A stretch of DNA of 64,000 nucleotides from Pseudomonas fluorescens (GTDB taxonomy: Bacteria > Pseudomonadota > Gammaproteobacteria > Pseudomonadales > Pseudomonadaceae): the NCBI RefSeq assembly GCF_900215245.1, contig NZ_LT907842.1:3658001-3722000 (forward strand). The letters are read 5' to 3'. A model generated the notes under the pieces. The model did not search any database and was not told where the DNA came from. It saw only the letters and a list, made by a program, of their open reading frames with translations. A program made the position numbers and the translations under genes. Shown here in pieces: positions 43,244 to 53,155 of this stretch. How positions within the stretch are numbered: position 1 is the stretch's first letter; each line of letters opens with the position of its first letter.

Positions 43244-44521
43244 GTGGACGATTACCAGCAGACGATACGCACCTTGTCCGATCGCATAGTGCTGGCGCAA
43301 ACACCGATTCGCGTGCTCGACGCCGTGAAGTGGGACGAGAACATTCGCCAGGGATTCCTCAAGGCCAAGGGCAAGGCGATGCCCGCCGTGGACCGCGACT
43401 ATTACCTGAACCGGCCGCTGTCGTTCGACTCCAGTGCGGTGAAGCTGGAGTTCCAGAACATCGAGCGCGACATTACCCGACGTCTCGGCCAGTTCAGCCC
43501 GGTGGGGCAGATCATGCGTCGCATGTGCCGCGAATACCGCATGGTGGTACGTATGCTGGAAGCCCGTGGCACCGAGGACTTCGGCCTGATCTCCCAGGAA
43601 CTCTACGGCGCCGCCTCCGATGCTTTCCACGCCGGCGATCCGACCCTGGCGGACCTGGGCTTGATGCTCTCCGACTACCTCAACAACATCGACGGCCGTG
43701 GCGACCTCAAGGACGAAGCCAAGACCCTCACCGCCAAGGATGCCGTGGCGCTGTTGCAAACCCGCCTCAACAAGGTGTTTGGCGAAGCGGAAGAAACCAT
43801 TCGCGTGTTCGAGTCTGACGGGATCGTCGCCGACGCAGCGGCGGGCGCCGACTACATCAAGATCCGCGCCGACGCGATGTTCAACGAGCGTGATGTACGC
43901 GCACTGGAAGTGCACGAAGGCCTGGTGCACGTCGGCACCACGCTCAATGGCCAGAATCAGCCGATCTGCACCTTCCTGTCCAAGGGGCCGCCGTCGTCCA
44001 CGGTGACCCAGGAAGGCCTGGCGATTCTGATGGAAATCATTACCTTTGCGTCCTACCCCAGCCGCCTGCGCAAACTGACTAACCGCACCCGCGCCATCCA
44101 CATGGTGGAGGAGGGCGCCGACTTCCTGCAGGTGTTCGAGTTCTTCCGCGAGCAAGGCTTTGAAATGGCCGAAAGCTACGGCAACGCCAGCCGGGTGTTC
44201 CGTGGCTCGACGCCCACGGGCCTGCCGTTTACCAAGGATTTGTCCTATCTCAAGGGCTTTATCATGGTCTACAACTACATTCAGTTGGCCGTGCGCAAAG
44301 GCAAGCTGGAACAAGTGCCGCTGTTGTTCTGCGGCAAGACCACCCTGGAAGACATGCGTACCTTGCGCCAACTGGTCGATGAAGGCCTGGTGGTGCCGCC
44401 CAAATACCTGCCCGAGCAGTTTCGCGACATGAACGCACTGGCGGCGTGGATGTGTTTCTCCAACTTCCTCAACCACTTGAGCCTGGACCGGATCGAGGCG
44501 GATTACTCGAATATCCTTTAG
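43244..44521 (+). CDS. DUF1704 / QEGLA-motif putative metallopeptidase
   Basis: A 425-residue protein of the family called flavohaemoglobin expression-modulating QEGLA motif protein (DUF1704). It contains an HExxxH zinc-type motif (His224-Glu225...His229 in LEVHEGLVHVGTTLNG) and the downstream QEGLA (256-260), whose Glu could be a third metal ligand. This is the layout of gluzincin-like peptidases, including the eukaryotic KIAA0895/MATCAP tyrosine carboxypeptidases, which share DUF1704. Peptidase activity in bacteria is inferred. It starts at GTG 43244 behind GAGGAAG. No signal peptide is seen, so it is cytoplasmic. Confidence 0.88.
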   Translation: MDDYQQTIRTLSDRIVLAQTPIRVLDAVKWDENIRQGFLKAKGKAMPAVDRDYYLNRPLSFDSSAVKLEFQNIERDITRRLGQFSPVGQIMRRMCREYRMVVRMLEARGTEDFGLISQELYGAASDAFHAGDPTLADLGLMLSDYLNNIDGRGDLKDEAKTLTAKDAVALLQTRLNKVFGEAEETIRVFESDGIVADAAAGADYIKIRADAMFNERDVRALEVHEGLVHVGTTLNGQNQPICTFLSKGPPSSTVTQEGLAILMEIITFASYPSRLRKLTNRTRAIHMVEEGADFLQVFEFFREQGFEMAESYGNASRVFRGSTPTGLPFTKDLSYLKGFIMVYNYIQLAVRKGKLEQVPLLFCGKTTLEDMRTLRQLVDEGLVVPPKYLPEQFRDMNALAAWMCFSNFLNHLSLDRIEADYSNIL

Positions 44522-44550
44522 GCAATTTAACTGACGAAACCGATTAAAAA

Positions 44551-44642
44551 ATGTGGGCGCGGGCTTGCTCGCGAAAGCGGTACATCAGCCACACATGTAT
44601 CGACTGACACGCCGCCTTCGCGAGCAAGCCCGCTCCCACATT
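44551..44642. repeat. REP-like doublet, GCTCGCGAA class
   Basis: Well-conserved arms ATGTGGGCGCGGGCTTGCTC... (44551-44580) and ...GCAAGCCCGCTCCCACATTT (to 44642) surround a 30-base loop. This is the best-preserved member of its class in the window. Confidence 0.88.
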
Positions 44643-44692
44643 TGGATCTCCACAAGGCTGCAGATCGCGGCCAAATCGCGAGGCTTCAACGG

Positions 44693-45598
44693 ATGAGAAT
44701 CCTCGGCATTCTTTGCCTGCTACTTACATTGAACGGCTGCAGTTCGCTGCTGTTCTACCCTGAACCCGGGCTGCCGTTCACGCCGGAAAAAGCCCACCTG
44801 CAATACCGCGATGTCACGTTGACCACCGCCGACGGCGTCAAGCTGCATGCCTGGTGGCTGCCGGCCAAACCCGGGGTGCCCGTCAAAGGCACGGTGCTGC
44901 ACCTGCACGGCAACGGCGGCAACCTCGCCTGGCACTTGGGCGGTAGTTGGTGGTTGCCGGAGCAGGGCTACCAAGTGCTGCTGCTGGACTATCGCGGTTA
45001 TGGGCTGTCGCAAGGCAAGCCGTCGTTGCCAGCGGTTTACCAAGACATCGATGCTGCCTTTAAGTGGATCGACAAGGCGCCCGAAACCCAGGGCCAGCCG
45101 CTGGTGGTGTTGGGCCAAAGCCTGGGTGGTGCGCTGGCGGTGCATTACCTGGCGGCGCACCCGGAACGTCAGCCACAACTGAAGGCGCTGGTGCTGGATG
45201 GCGTGCCTGCCAGTTATCGTGACGTAGGACAATTCGCGCTCAGCACGTCCTGGTTAACATGGCCGTTTCAGGTGCCGCTGTCCTGGCTGGTGCCGGACGC
45301 TGACAGTGCGATCAACGCCATGCCCCGACTGACCGGTGTGCCGAAGCTGCTGTTCCATAGCCTGGATGATCCGATTGTGCCGGTGGCCAACGGTATTCGC
45401 CTGTATCAGGCCGCGCCGCCGCCGAGGGTGTTGCAGTTGACCCGTGGCGGCCATGTGCAGACCTTTGCCGACAAGACCTGGCAAACCGTGATGCTGCGTT
45501 ATCTGGACGACCCGCAGCACTTCAACGGCCTGCGCCGCCTGGGTGAAATTCCGAATTACCCTGTTCCTAAAGTTGATTCATCAGAGAGCCCGCAATGA
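44693..45598 (+). CDS. alpha/beta-hydrolase lipoprotein
   Basis: A 301-residue lipoprotein with signal MRILGILCLLLTLNGC (acylated Cys16) and an alpha/beta-hydrolase fold. It shows the HLHGNGGNLAWH oxyanion region, the nucleophile elbow GQSLGG (about residue 145), Asp near SLDDPIVP and His in RGGHVQTF. These three make a Ser-Asp-His triad, so esterase or peptidase activity at the envelope is likely. The start at 44693 gives the lipoprotein signal; the frame is open 17 codons upstream into the repeat. Confidence 0.9.
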   Translation: MRILGILCLLLTLNGCSSLLFYPEPGLPFTPEKAHLQYRDVTLTTADGVKLHAWWLPAKPGVPVKGTVLHLHGNGGNLAWHLGGSWWLPEQGYQVLLLDYRGYGLSQGKPSLPAVYQDIDAAFKWIDKAPETQGQPLVVLGQSLGGALAVHYLAAHPERQPQLKALVLDGVPASYRDVGQFALSTSWLTWPFQVPLSWLVPDADSAINAMPRLTGVPKLLFHSLDDPIVPVANGIRLYQAAPPPRVLQLTRGGHVQTFADKTWQTVMLRYLDDPQHFNGLRRLGEIPNYPVPKVDSSESPQ

Positions 45599-45921
45599 GC
45601 GAAGAACGCAATATGATCCCGCTGATCCTCACCGGTATCGGCACCATCATCGGTACCGTCGGTTGCCTGTGGTTCTATGGCTACCTGCACTTCGCCAAGC
45701 CGGAAGATGCATTGCTGCTCAGCGACTTCACGATGCTCAAGACCGTACCGGGCGAGGACTATAAAATTTCCCTGACCCCGGCCGCACAAATCGCGCAATG
45801 CGTTGATGGCGTATTGGTGATGTTCGATACCGAGCAGAAAGGCTTGAGTGGCGTGCTGGTCAACAACAAGAAGCAAGCGGTGCGTTGCATGGGGCAGGAA
45901 ACCCCGCAACTGCAGGAATAG
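45595..45921 (+). CDS. small membrane-anchored protein, unknown
   Basis: A 108-residue protein overlapping the hydrolase gene by four bases (ATGA), so translationally coupled. One membrane helix (about 8-30, IPLILTGIGTIIGTVGCLWFYGYL) precedes a soluble domain with two Cys. The family is not recognised; a similar gene follows the hydrolase in other pseudomonads (PA3694 position). It could assist the neighbouring lipoprotein hydrolase. Confidence 0.82.
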   Translation: MSEERNMIPLILTGIGTIIGTVGCLWFYGYLHFAKPEDALLLSDFTMLKTVPGEDYKISLTPAAQIAQCVDGVLVMFDTEQKGLSGVLVNNKKQAVRCMGQETPQLQE

Positions 45922-46002
45922 CCCGATCACCGAAATATCTGGAACCGTCTTGCGTAACACGCCACAGAGGGCGATGTAACTTACGCAAACGGGGCGGGGA
46001 AG

Positions 46003-46188
46003 GTGGTCATAAATATTGGCGCAATACGCAACATGCTGGACATGGCCAGAGGGCATGAGTCGCTGACGCGGCAGGATGCGCAGGCTGAGGGGCTAAGGCA
46101 GCTGATGGAGCGGCTGTCGGACAACACCGATGAGCGCAAAAAGGTCATGCATGCGGACGAGCCGGAGCGTCCCATTACCTTCGGATAG
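46003..46188 (+). CDS. possible small protein, unknown
   Basis: A 61-residue frame from GTG 46003 (weak GGGGAAGG site directly upstream) or ATG 46033. The sequence is helical and charged (ARGHESLTRQDAQAEGLRQLMERLSDNTDERKKVMHADEPERP), with no domain recognised. It ends four bases before a strong terminator, which supports transcription through it. A real gene is plausible but unproven. Confidence 0.45.
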   Translation: MVINIGAIRNMLDMARGHESLTRQDAQAEGLRQLMERLSDNTDERKKVMHADEPERPITFG

Positions 46189-46191
46189 CCG

Positions 46192-46221
46192 AAAAAAAAC
46201 CCACCGTAAGGTGGGTTTTTT
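46192..46221. terminator. bidirectional terminator
   Basis: AAAACCCACC / GGTGGGTTTT stem with a GTAA loop, flanked by A8 and T7. It lies between the plus-strand small gene and the convergent lptF. Confidence 0.93.
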
Positions 46222-46238
46222 TATCCAGCTTCAGTCAA

Positions 46239-47024
46239 TCAGTTCGCCATCGACGAACGTGGCTTCACTGGCTGGTTGTCGTTGGAGATGGTCACTTCAA
46301 CGCGGCGGTTCATGGCACGGCCCGAGACGCTGCCGTTGTCGGCAACCGGGTATTCCTTGCCGTAACCCTGGGTCACGATGCGCGAGATATCCACGCCCTG
46401 TTGAGCCAGTGCACGCTGTACGGACGCCGCACGACGTTCGGACAGGCTCTGGTTGTACGAGTCGGAACCGGTGCTGTCGGTGTAGCCTTCGACGATCACT
46501 TTACGGTCCGGGTTATCACGCAGGAACTGCGCCAGCTTGGTGATGTTCACGAGGCCGCTGGATTTCAGGTCGGACTTGTTGGTGGCGAACAGCACGTCAC
46601 CGAAAGTCACCAGGGTGCCGCGATCAGTCTGCTTGGCGTTCAAGCTGTCTTGCAGTTGCTTGATCTGCGCATCACGGGCTTGCAGCAGGGCGCGGGCACG
46701 TTCGTCACCGGCGTTTTTCAGCTGGGCTTCGGATTGGCGCAGGGCGATGGTGTCTTTCGCCACTTCAACGCGCTGGTTGGTCAGGTAGGCCAGTTGGTCG
46801 ACTTTCTTCTGGTCTTCCTTGTCACGGTAGGCCTTGTCAGCCTTGTCCAGCCAATCCTGGGCGTCCTTGGTTTCCAGCGCCGCTACCTTGGTGGCATTCG
46901 GGTTGGCTTGCAGGGCCGAGAAGTTGGTCCGTGCGTTTTCCAGGTTCGCGTTCGGCGGGGTGGAGCAGGCCGCCAGAGCAACGCTCATCGCCAGCAGGGC
47001 AGGGATCATCAGTTGTTTACGCAT
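46239..47024 (-). CDS. lptF: OmpA-family outer-membrane lipoprotein LptF
   Basis: A 261-residue lipoprotein (lipobox LAAC, acylated Cys20). A helical DUF4398-like region (about 25-135, NARTNFSALQANPNATKVAALETKDAQDWLDKADKAYRDKEDQ) precedes a C-terminal OmpA peptidoglycan-binding domain (about 140-245, GDVLFATNKSDLKSSG, VEGYTDSTGSDSYNQSLSERRAASV with the Asp/Arg pair that binds DAP). It matches PA3692 LptF, linked to envelope stability and sigma-22 control. It is probably co-transcribed with the lipoprotein gene upstream. Confidence 0.92.
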   Translation of the reverse strand: MRKQLMIPALLAMSVALAACSTPPNANLENARTNFSALQANPNATKVAALETKDAQDWLDKADKAYRDKEDQKKVDQLAYLTNQRVEVAKDTIALRQSEAQLKNAGDERARALLQARDAQIKQLQDSLNAKQTDRGTLVTFGDVLFATNKSDLKSSGLVNITKLAQFLRDNPDRKVIVEGYTDSTGSDSYNQSLSERRAASVQRALAQQGVDISRIVTQGYGKEYPVADNGSVSGRAMNRRVEVTISNDNQPVKPRSSMAN

Positions 47025-47086
47025 AGTCGTGTCGTCCTTTCAATTCGATATCGGGTGCACTGCAATCAGTGGCCAGTGGCGGCGGC

Positions 47087-47512
47087 TTATTGCTGTTTGA
47101 TAACAGCCGGGCGCATGCCTTCCTGACGCAGCTCCTGAACAGCTTTCTGGGAGTCCTTCACAGCCTGGTCAGCCTTGGCAGCCTGGGCTTTGCGCTCAGC
47201 AACGCGGGCATCCCATTCGGCTTGTTCGGCCAGCTGACGCGCCTTGTCGTAGTTCTTGTCGTGCATCGCGATTTCAGCTTCTTTGAGCTTGTCCTGAGCC
47301 GACTTCATTTCCACAGCGGCGTACTCGGTACCCCCGGCGCTGACGGCGCTGTTCACCGCAGATTGGGTCACGGCGTATTGCTCGGTCGGTGGGTTACCGG
47401 CGCAGCCCGCCAGTACGAAGCTGGTGCCGATTGCCAGCGCGGCCAATTTGAGCGCGCGCAGGTGGTTAAACGAGGATTTGGCAGTGCTGGTCTTCATCGT
47501 CTTCAACTCCAT
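47087..47512 (-). CDS. DUF4398-domain lipoprotein
   Basis: A 141-residue lipoprotein with a basic N-terminus, hydrophobic core and lipobox VLAGC (acylated Cys about 31). A helical DUF4398 repeat follows (YAAVEMKSAQDKLKEAEIAMHDKNYDKARQLAEQAEWDARVAERKAQ). It is homologous to the helical part of LptF next door (PA3691 position). The start is ATG 47512 (MELKTMKTST), because GAGGAGT lies seven bases upstream; the frame is open further but without a site. Confidence 0.88.
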   Translation of the reverse strand: MELKTMKTSTAKSSFNHLRALKLAALAIGTSFVLAGCAGNPPTEQYAVTQSAVNSAVSAGGTEYAAVEMKSAQDKLKEAEIAMHDKNYDKARQLAEQAEWDARVAERKAQAAKADQAVKDSQKAVQELRQEGMRPAVIKQQ

Positions 47513-47796
47513 TGGATTACTCCTCAAAAACATCAAAATCCATTTCGTTGGTCTGCAGTCGCGGCCCCGGCGGTAAAGCGCGTGGTGCCTTTTCAAACGG
47601 CCGTTCCAACTGATGGCTTACTGGCTGTGACCTGATGCTTTTTTCAAAAGTTCAGAGAAGATGGCGATTTGCCTAAAAAAATATCTGACTGTTTGGTCAG
47701 CGTTTAAAAGTTTGAACTTTTGCTTTGCGCAAAGGTACGCCGAGCCTGCGCGAGGCCCGGAATACCTGGGGTTGGAAGGGGTTTAACGGAGGGTAA

Positions 47797-48141
47797 TCAG
47801 TGCTTCTGTTCGTCGGTACCGGCTGATAAATCATGCAGATAGCGCCGCGACAGGGTGAGAAAACGCGGAGTAGGGCCGACGTCTTCGTACAGCGGGTCCC
47901 CCTCTTCATCGGTGGCGATCACGTGCTGACCCTTGATGTAGGGAAAGCTGGCTTCCAGCTCTTCAAGGGCGGCGCCGATCAGCTCACCGAGCAGTTCTTC
48001 GGGGTGGCGCTTGGGGTACATCTCGGCGATCGCGGCCAGCCGTGCGGCGGACTCCATGTCCAGATGGATCGCATACTCGGTTTTGGTCAGGCGACCCTTG
48101 GCGGTCTCTTCCCAATGCTGGGCCAGTTCTCGAATTTTCAT
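47797..48141 (-). CDS. small conserved pseudomonad protein
   Basis: A 114-residue cytoplasmic protein (MKIRELAQHWEETAKGRLTK, AARLAAIAEMYPKRHPEELLGELIGAALEELE, TPRFLTLSRRYLHDLSAG). Its position beside ppc corresponds to PA3688. The first half resembles an amphipathic ribbon-helix-helix-like arrangement, but no DNA-binding signature is certain. The function is unknown. Confidence 0.85.
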   Translation of the reverse strand: MKIRELAQHWEETAKGRLTKTEYAIHLDMESAARLAAIAEMYPKRHPEELLGELIGAALEELEASFPYIKGQHVIATDEEGDPLYEDVGPTPRFLTLSRRYLHDLSAGTDEQKH

Positions 48142-48326
48142 GGCAACCTCAATAAGCCCGCGATGGCAGGCGGTGATGAGTGTCCAGCCGCCTGCGTGGA
48201 TAAACGCGACGACTCACTGTTGAGACTAGCTGTAACCGGCAAGGTTTAAAGTGTCTTGTCAGAAACCGATGCGAGCGGCACTCTGGAAGGCCTGCGCGTC
48301 CCGGATTTCTGGCTGGAGATTGGCTG

Positions 48327-50972
48327 ATGAGTGATATCGATGCACGCTTGCGTGAGGATGTTCACCTGCTGGGTGAGCTGTTGGGCAACACCATTCGAGA
48401 GCAATACGGCGATGATTTTCTCGACAAGATCGAGCAGATCCGCAAAGGCGCCAAGGCCGACCGCCGAGGTGGCGTAGCCGAGCAAACCGCCGGCGAGGAA
48501 CTCAGCGCCAGCTTGAACCAATTGCAGGAAAGCGAACTGTTGCCTGTGGCACGAGCCTTTAACCAGTTCCTCAACCTGGCCAACATCGCCGAGCAGTATC
48601 AATTGATCCACCGGCGCGATGAGTCGCAACCGGCACCGTTCGAATCCCGCGTATTGCCGGAACTGCTGGCCCGCTTGCAAAGCGAAGGTCATAGCAACGA
48701 ATCCCTGGCCCGCCAGTTGGCGCGGTTGGAGATTGAATTGGTGCTGACCGCCCACCCGACTGAAGTGGCGCGCCGCACCCTGATCCAGAAATACGATGCG
48801 ATCGCCGCGCAACTGGCGCTGCAGGATCACCGCGACCTCACCACGGCCGAGCGCGAGCAGATCCGCGAACGTTTGCAGCGGTTGATCGCCGAAGCCTGGC
48901 ACACCGAAGAAATCCGCCGCGTGCGGCCCACCCCGGTGGATGAAGCCAAGTGGGGCTTTGCAGTCATTGAGCATTCGTTGTGGCAGGCCATCCCCAATTA
49001 CTTGCGCAAGGCTGACCACGCCTTGCACGCGGCCACTGGCCTGCACCTGCCACTGGAGGCCGCACCGATTCGGTTTGCCTCGTGGATGGGCGGCGACCGT
49101 GATGGCAACCCGAATGTCACCGCGCCGGTCACCCGCGAAGTGCTGTTGCTGGCGCGCTGGATGGCGGCGGATTTGTATTTGCGTGATATCGACCACTTGG
49201 CGTCCGAGTTGTCGATGCAACAGGCCAGCCCGGCGTTGCAAGCCAAGGTCGGCGACAGCGTCGAGCCGTATCGCGCCTTGCTCAAGCAATTGCGTGAGCG
49301 CCTGCGTGCCACGCGGCAATGGGCGCACACCGCGTTGAGCGCCAACACCCCGGCGCCCGTTGAGGTCTTGCAGAACAACCGCGACCTGCTGGACCCGCTG
49401 GAGCTGTGCTACCAGTCGCTTCACGAGTGCGGCATGGGCGTGATCGCCGATGGCCCGCTGCTCGATTGCCTGCGCCGTGCGGTGACCTTCGGCTTGTTCC
49501 TGGTGCGGCTGGATGTGCGCCAGGATTCCAGTCGCCATTCGGCGGCCATGACTGAAATCACCGATTACCTGGGCCTGGGTCGCTACGAAGACTGGGATGA
49601 AGAGGCGCGTATCAGCTTCCTGACCAAAGAGCTGACCAACCGTCGACCGTTGCTTCCGGGTTATTTCAAACCGTCGGCGGACACCGCCGAGGTGTTGAAT
49701 ACCTGCAAGGAAATTGCCGCCGCACCGGCCGCGTCGCTCGGCTCGTACGTGATTTCGATGGCGGGCGCCGCGTCGGACGTGCTGGCCGTGCAATTGCTGC
49801 TTAAAGAGTCGGGCGTGCAACGACCGATGCGCGTGGTCCCGCTGTTCGAAACCCTGGCCGACCTGGATAACGCTGGGCCGGTGATGGAGCGGCTGCTGCA
49901 ATTGCCGGGCTACCGCGCGCGCTTGCAAGGCCCGCAGGAAGTGATGATCGGTTACTCGGACTCCGCCAAGGACGCCGGCACCACAGCGGCCGCCTGGGCG
50001 CAGTACCGGGCGCAGGAACGGTTGGTGGATATCTGCCGCGAGCAGCAGGTGGAACTGCTGTTGTTCCACGGTCGTGGCGGCACTGTTGGGCGTGGCGGTG
50101 GTCCGGCACACGCGGCGATCCTGTCGCAACCGCCCGGCTCGGTGGCGGGGCGTTTCCGCACCACCGAACAAGGCGAAATGATCCGCTTCAAGTTCGGCTT
50201 GCCGGACATTGCCGAGCAGAACCTCAACCTCTACCTGGCCGCAGTGCTGGAAGCCACGCTGTTGCCACCGCCGCCGCCCGAGCCGGCCTGGCGCCATTTG
50301 ATGGACGAATTGGCAGCAGACGGTGTCAGCGCTTACCGCGCCGTCGTGCGAGAAAATCCCCAGTTCGTCGAGTACTTCCGCCAGTCCACGCCGGAGCAGG
50401 AACTGGGCCGCTTACCCTTGGGCAGTCGCCCGGCCAAGCGGCGTGCGGGCGGTATCGAAAGCCTGCGGGCGATCCCGTGGATTTTCGGCTGGACCCAAAC
50501 CCGCCTGATGCTACCTGCCTGGCTCGGCTGGGAAGCGGCCTTAAGCAAGGCGCTGGAGCGCGGCGAAGGCGAGTTGCTGGGGCAGATGCGTGAGCAATGG
50601 CCGTTCTTTCGCACCCGCATCGATATGCTGGAAATGGTGCTGGCCAAGGCCGATGCCGATATAGCGCGTTTATATGACGAGCGTCTGGTGCAGCCTGACC
50701 TTCTGCCATTGGGTGCGCACTTACGCGACCTATTGTCGCAGGCGTGCAGCGTGGTCCTTGGCCTGACTGGCCAGTCGCAACTGCTGGCCCACAGCCCAGA
50801 CACCCTGGAGTTTATCCGTTTACGTAACACCTACCTCGACCCGCTGCACCTGTTGCAGGCCGAGTTGCTGGCGCGCTCGCGTCGGCAGGAGGCAGCGCAG
50901 GACAGCCCTCTGGAACAGGCGCTGCTGGTGTCCGTGGCGGGTATTGCCGCCGGTTTGCGCAACACCGGATAA
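48327..50972 (+). CDS. ppc: phosphoenolpyruvate carboxylase
   Basis: An 881-residue PEP carboxylase, which makes oxaloacetate from PEP and bicarbonate for anaplerosis. The two active-site signatures are present: [14 protein letters not shown] (about residue 137, catalytic His) and the pair [22 protein letters not shown] with [16 protein letters not shown] (about 540-595). The length is typical. ATG 48327 overlaps the GATGAG following GGAGATTGGC. It is the longest true gene of this region; a long antisense frame is a shadow. Confidence 0.97.
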   Translation: MSDIDARLREDVHLLGELLGNTIREQYGDDFLDKIEQIRKGAKADRRGGVAEQTAGEELSASLNQLQESELLPVARAFNQFLNLANIAEQYQLIHRRDESQPAPFESRVLPELLARLQSEGHSNESLARQLARLEIELVLTAHPTEVARRTLIQKYDAIAAQLALQDHRDLTTAEREQIRERLQRLIAEAWHTEEIRRVRPTPVDEAKWGFAVIEHSLWQAIPNYLRKADHALHAATGLHLPLEAAPIRFASWMGGDRDGNPNVTAPVTREVLLLARWMAADLYLRDIDHLASELSMQQASPALQAKVGDSVEPYRALLKQLRERLRATRQWAHTALSANTPAPVEVLQNNRDLLDPLELCYQSLHECGMGVIADGPLLDCLRRAVTFGLFLVRLDVRQDSSRHSAAMTEITDYLGLGRYEDWDEEARISFLTKELTNRRPLLPGYFKPSADTAEVLNTCKEIAAAPAASLGSYVISMAGAASDVLAVQLLLKESGVQRPMRVVPLFETLADLDNAGPVMERLLQLPGYRARLQGPQEVMIGYSDSAKDAGTTAAAWAQYRAQERLVDICREQQVELLLFHGRGGTVGRGGGPAHAAILSQPPGSVAGRFRTTEQGEMIRFKFGLPDIAEQNLNLYLAAVLEATLLPPPPPEPAWRHLMDELAADGVSAYRAVVRENPQFVEYFRQSTPEQELGRLPLGSRPAKRRAGGIESLRAIPWIFGWTQTRLMLPAWLGWEAALSKALERGEGELLGQMREQWPFFRTRIDMLEMVLAKADADIARLYDERLVQPDLLPLGAHLRDLLSQACSVVLGLTGQSQLLAHSPDTLEFIRLRNTYLDPLHLLQAELLARSRRQEAAQDSPLEQALLVSVAGIAAGLRNTG

Positions 50973-51168
50973 GGTTTCTTGCGTGTTCTCAACGACTTGC
51001 AGATAAACAATGACGGCCGCCCTGAAAGGGGCGGTCGGCGTTTACGCGGCCGGGTTGCACCCAGGCACACCCGGCCTATGACGCATGCCCTGCGCGGGTT
51101 ACTCCGACTTTCGGCGGCTTGTATGGATAGGGCCCGCTGTGTATCTTGATCAGCCTTTGGGGTTTTGA

Positions 51169-51915
<747 letters not shown>

Positions 51916-51936
51916 TCAAACGCTTAGCTGCATGCA

Positions 51937-51966
51937 CAACGGCCCGCTTGCGGGCCGTTGTTGTTT
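51937..51966 (+). terminator. adk terminator
   Basis: CAACGGCCCG / CGGGCCGTTG, a perfect 10-bp stem with a CTTG loop, then TTGTTT. Confidence 0.88.
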
Positions 51967-52005
51967 ATACTGGCGCACTTTTTTCCGATTTGGACACCTA
52001 CACTG

Positions 52006-52692
52006 ATGAGCACCCTGCTGGCCCTGGACACCGCGACTGAAGCTTGCTCTGTTGCCTTGCTGCACGATGGCAAGGTAACGAGCCACTACGAGGTGATCCC
52101 GCGCCTGCATGCGCAGAAGCTGTTGCCGATGATCAAGCAACTGCTCGAAGACGCCGGCACCAGCCTTGCTGCGGTCGATGTCATTGCCTTTGGGCGTGGC
52201 CCGGGCGCGTTTACCGGCGTTCGCATTGCGATTGGCGTGGTGCAGGGCCTGGCGTTTGCGTTGGAACGCCCGGTGTTGCCGGTCTCCAACCTCGCGGTGC
52301 TGGCCCAGCGTGCGCTGCGTGAGCACGGCGCCTCGCAAGTGGCGGCGGCCATTGATGCACGGATGGATGAAGTCTATTGGGGATGCTACCGCGAGACAGC
52401 TGGCGAAATGCGCCTGGTGGGCGTGGAAGCCGTGCAACCGCCGCAAGTCAGCGCGTTGCCCGTGGATGCCAGCGGTGACTGGTTTGGCGCCGGTACCGGC
52501 TGGGGTTATGGCGAGCGTATCAATGTGCACGTGGTCGGCCAGGACGCCGCCATGTTGCCGCATGCCGAAGACCTGTTGACCCTGGCGCGCTTCGCTTTCG
52601 AGCGTGGCGAAGCGGTCCCCGCCGATCAGGCTGCACCGGTTTATCTGCGCGATAAAGTGGCGCAAACCAAGGCTGAGCGCGGGATTATTTGA
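52006..52692 (+). CDS. tsaB: tRNA t6A biosynthesis protein TsaB
   Basis: A 228-residue TsaB (YeaZ), an inactive ASKHA-fold partner that activates TsaD in threonylcarbamoyl-adenosine synthesis on tRNAs. Signature segments are LLALDTATEACSVALL, HAQKLLPMIKQLL and FGRGPGAFTGVRIAIGVVQGLAF. The start is ATG 52006 after the adk terminator; the frame is open earlier through the terminator. Like E. coli TsaB, it lacks the iron-binding HxxxH motif of TsaD. Confidence 0.96.
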   Translation: MSTLLALDTATEACSVALLHDGKVTSHYEVIPRLHAQKLLPMIKQLLEDAGTSLAAVDVIAFGRGPGAFTGVRIAIGVVQGLAFALERPVLPVSNLAVLAQRALREHGASQVAAAIDARMDEVYWGCYRETAGEMRLVGVEAVQPPQVSALPVDASGDWFGAGTGWGYGERINVHVVGQDAAMLPHAEDLLTLARFAFERGEAVPADQAAPVYLRDKVAQTKAERGII

Positions 52693-52749
52693 CGCCAAAA
52701 AAGCGAGATTTTTGTGGCGATTTTCGCCAATCGTCAGAATTTGACCGGG

Positions 52750-52768
52750 TTTGTAAACCTTTTACAAA
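52750..52768. promoter_or_regulatory. candidate operator, perfect inverted repeat
   Basis: TTTGTAAA-CCT-TTTACAAA, with 8-bp perfect arms, lies 84 bases before the ATG at 52853 in a locally AT-rich stretch. The regulator is unknown. Confidence 0.4.
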
Positions 52769-52852
52769 TTATGTGTTCTAGTTATCACCAGAGCATTTGC
52801 GCACATCGGAAAGTGCCGCTAAATTGCCATCATTGATACCGAGTCTGCATGT

Positions 52853-53155
52853 ATGCGTATAGACGGCTTTTCCTCACAGTCCTACCCCCTCAAGCGTAAG
52901 CCACGTAAGGCGAACGTGACGGTAGACGATTCCGTCGAGGATTCGCCGGACTTCATTGAGGTCCAGTCCGACGTGCAGTCCAACGCCCAGGCGTCCGCCG
53001 GTGCGCGTATCAGTGGTCTTCCCGCCCGTCAGCAAGACATGGTGTTCCACCGTTCCATGAGCAAAAGCGTCGCCACCGCCCTGGCCAGCTACCTGACCAC
53101 CGCCGGCTTTGTCGAATGGGATATGGAAGTGCTGGGTCTCGACATCCACATCTGA
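52853..53155 (+). CDS. small conserved hypothetical protein
   Basis: A 100-residue protein. The basic N-terminus (SQSYPLKRKPRKANVTV) looks disordered, an acidic middle follows, and the last 45 residues (GLPARQQDMVFHRSMSKSVATALASYLTTAGFVEWDMEVLGLDIHI) look folded and conserved. It shares one base with the DUF72 start, so the pair is coupled. The function is not recognised. Confidence 0.82.
   Translation: MRIDGFSSQSYPLKRKPRKANVTVDDSVEDSPDFIEVQSDVQSNAQASAGARISGLPARQQDMVFHRSMSKSVATALASYLTTAGFVEWDMEVLGLDIHI

Noticed and set aside
43226..44476. 416-codon antisense frame in the DUF1704 gene
   Set aside because: His/Val/Ala-rich shadow without start signals.
48246..50297. 683-codon open frame antisense to ppc
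   Set aside because: Same antisense codon bias effect; ppc carries all family motifs.
51013..51040. Terminator or riboswitch before adk
   Set aside because: A GC-rich hairpin (GCCGCCCT/AGGGGCGGT) exists but lacks a T run and any recognised riboswitch core.
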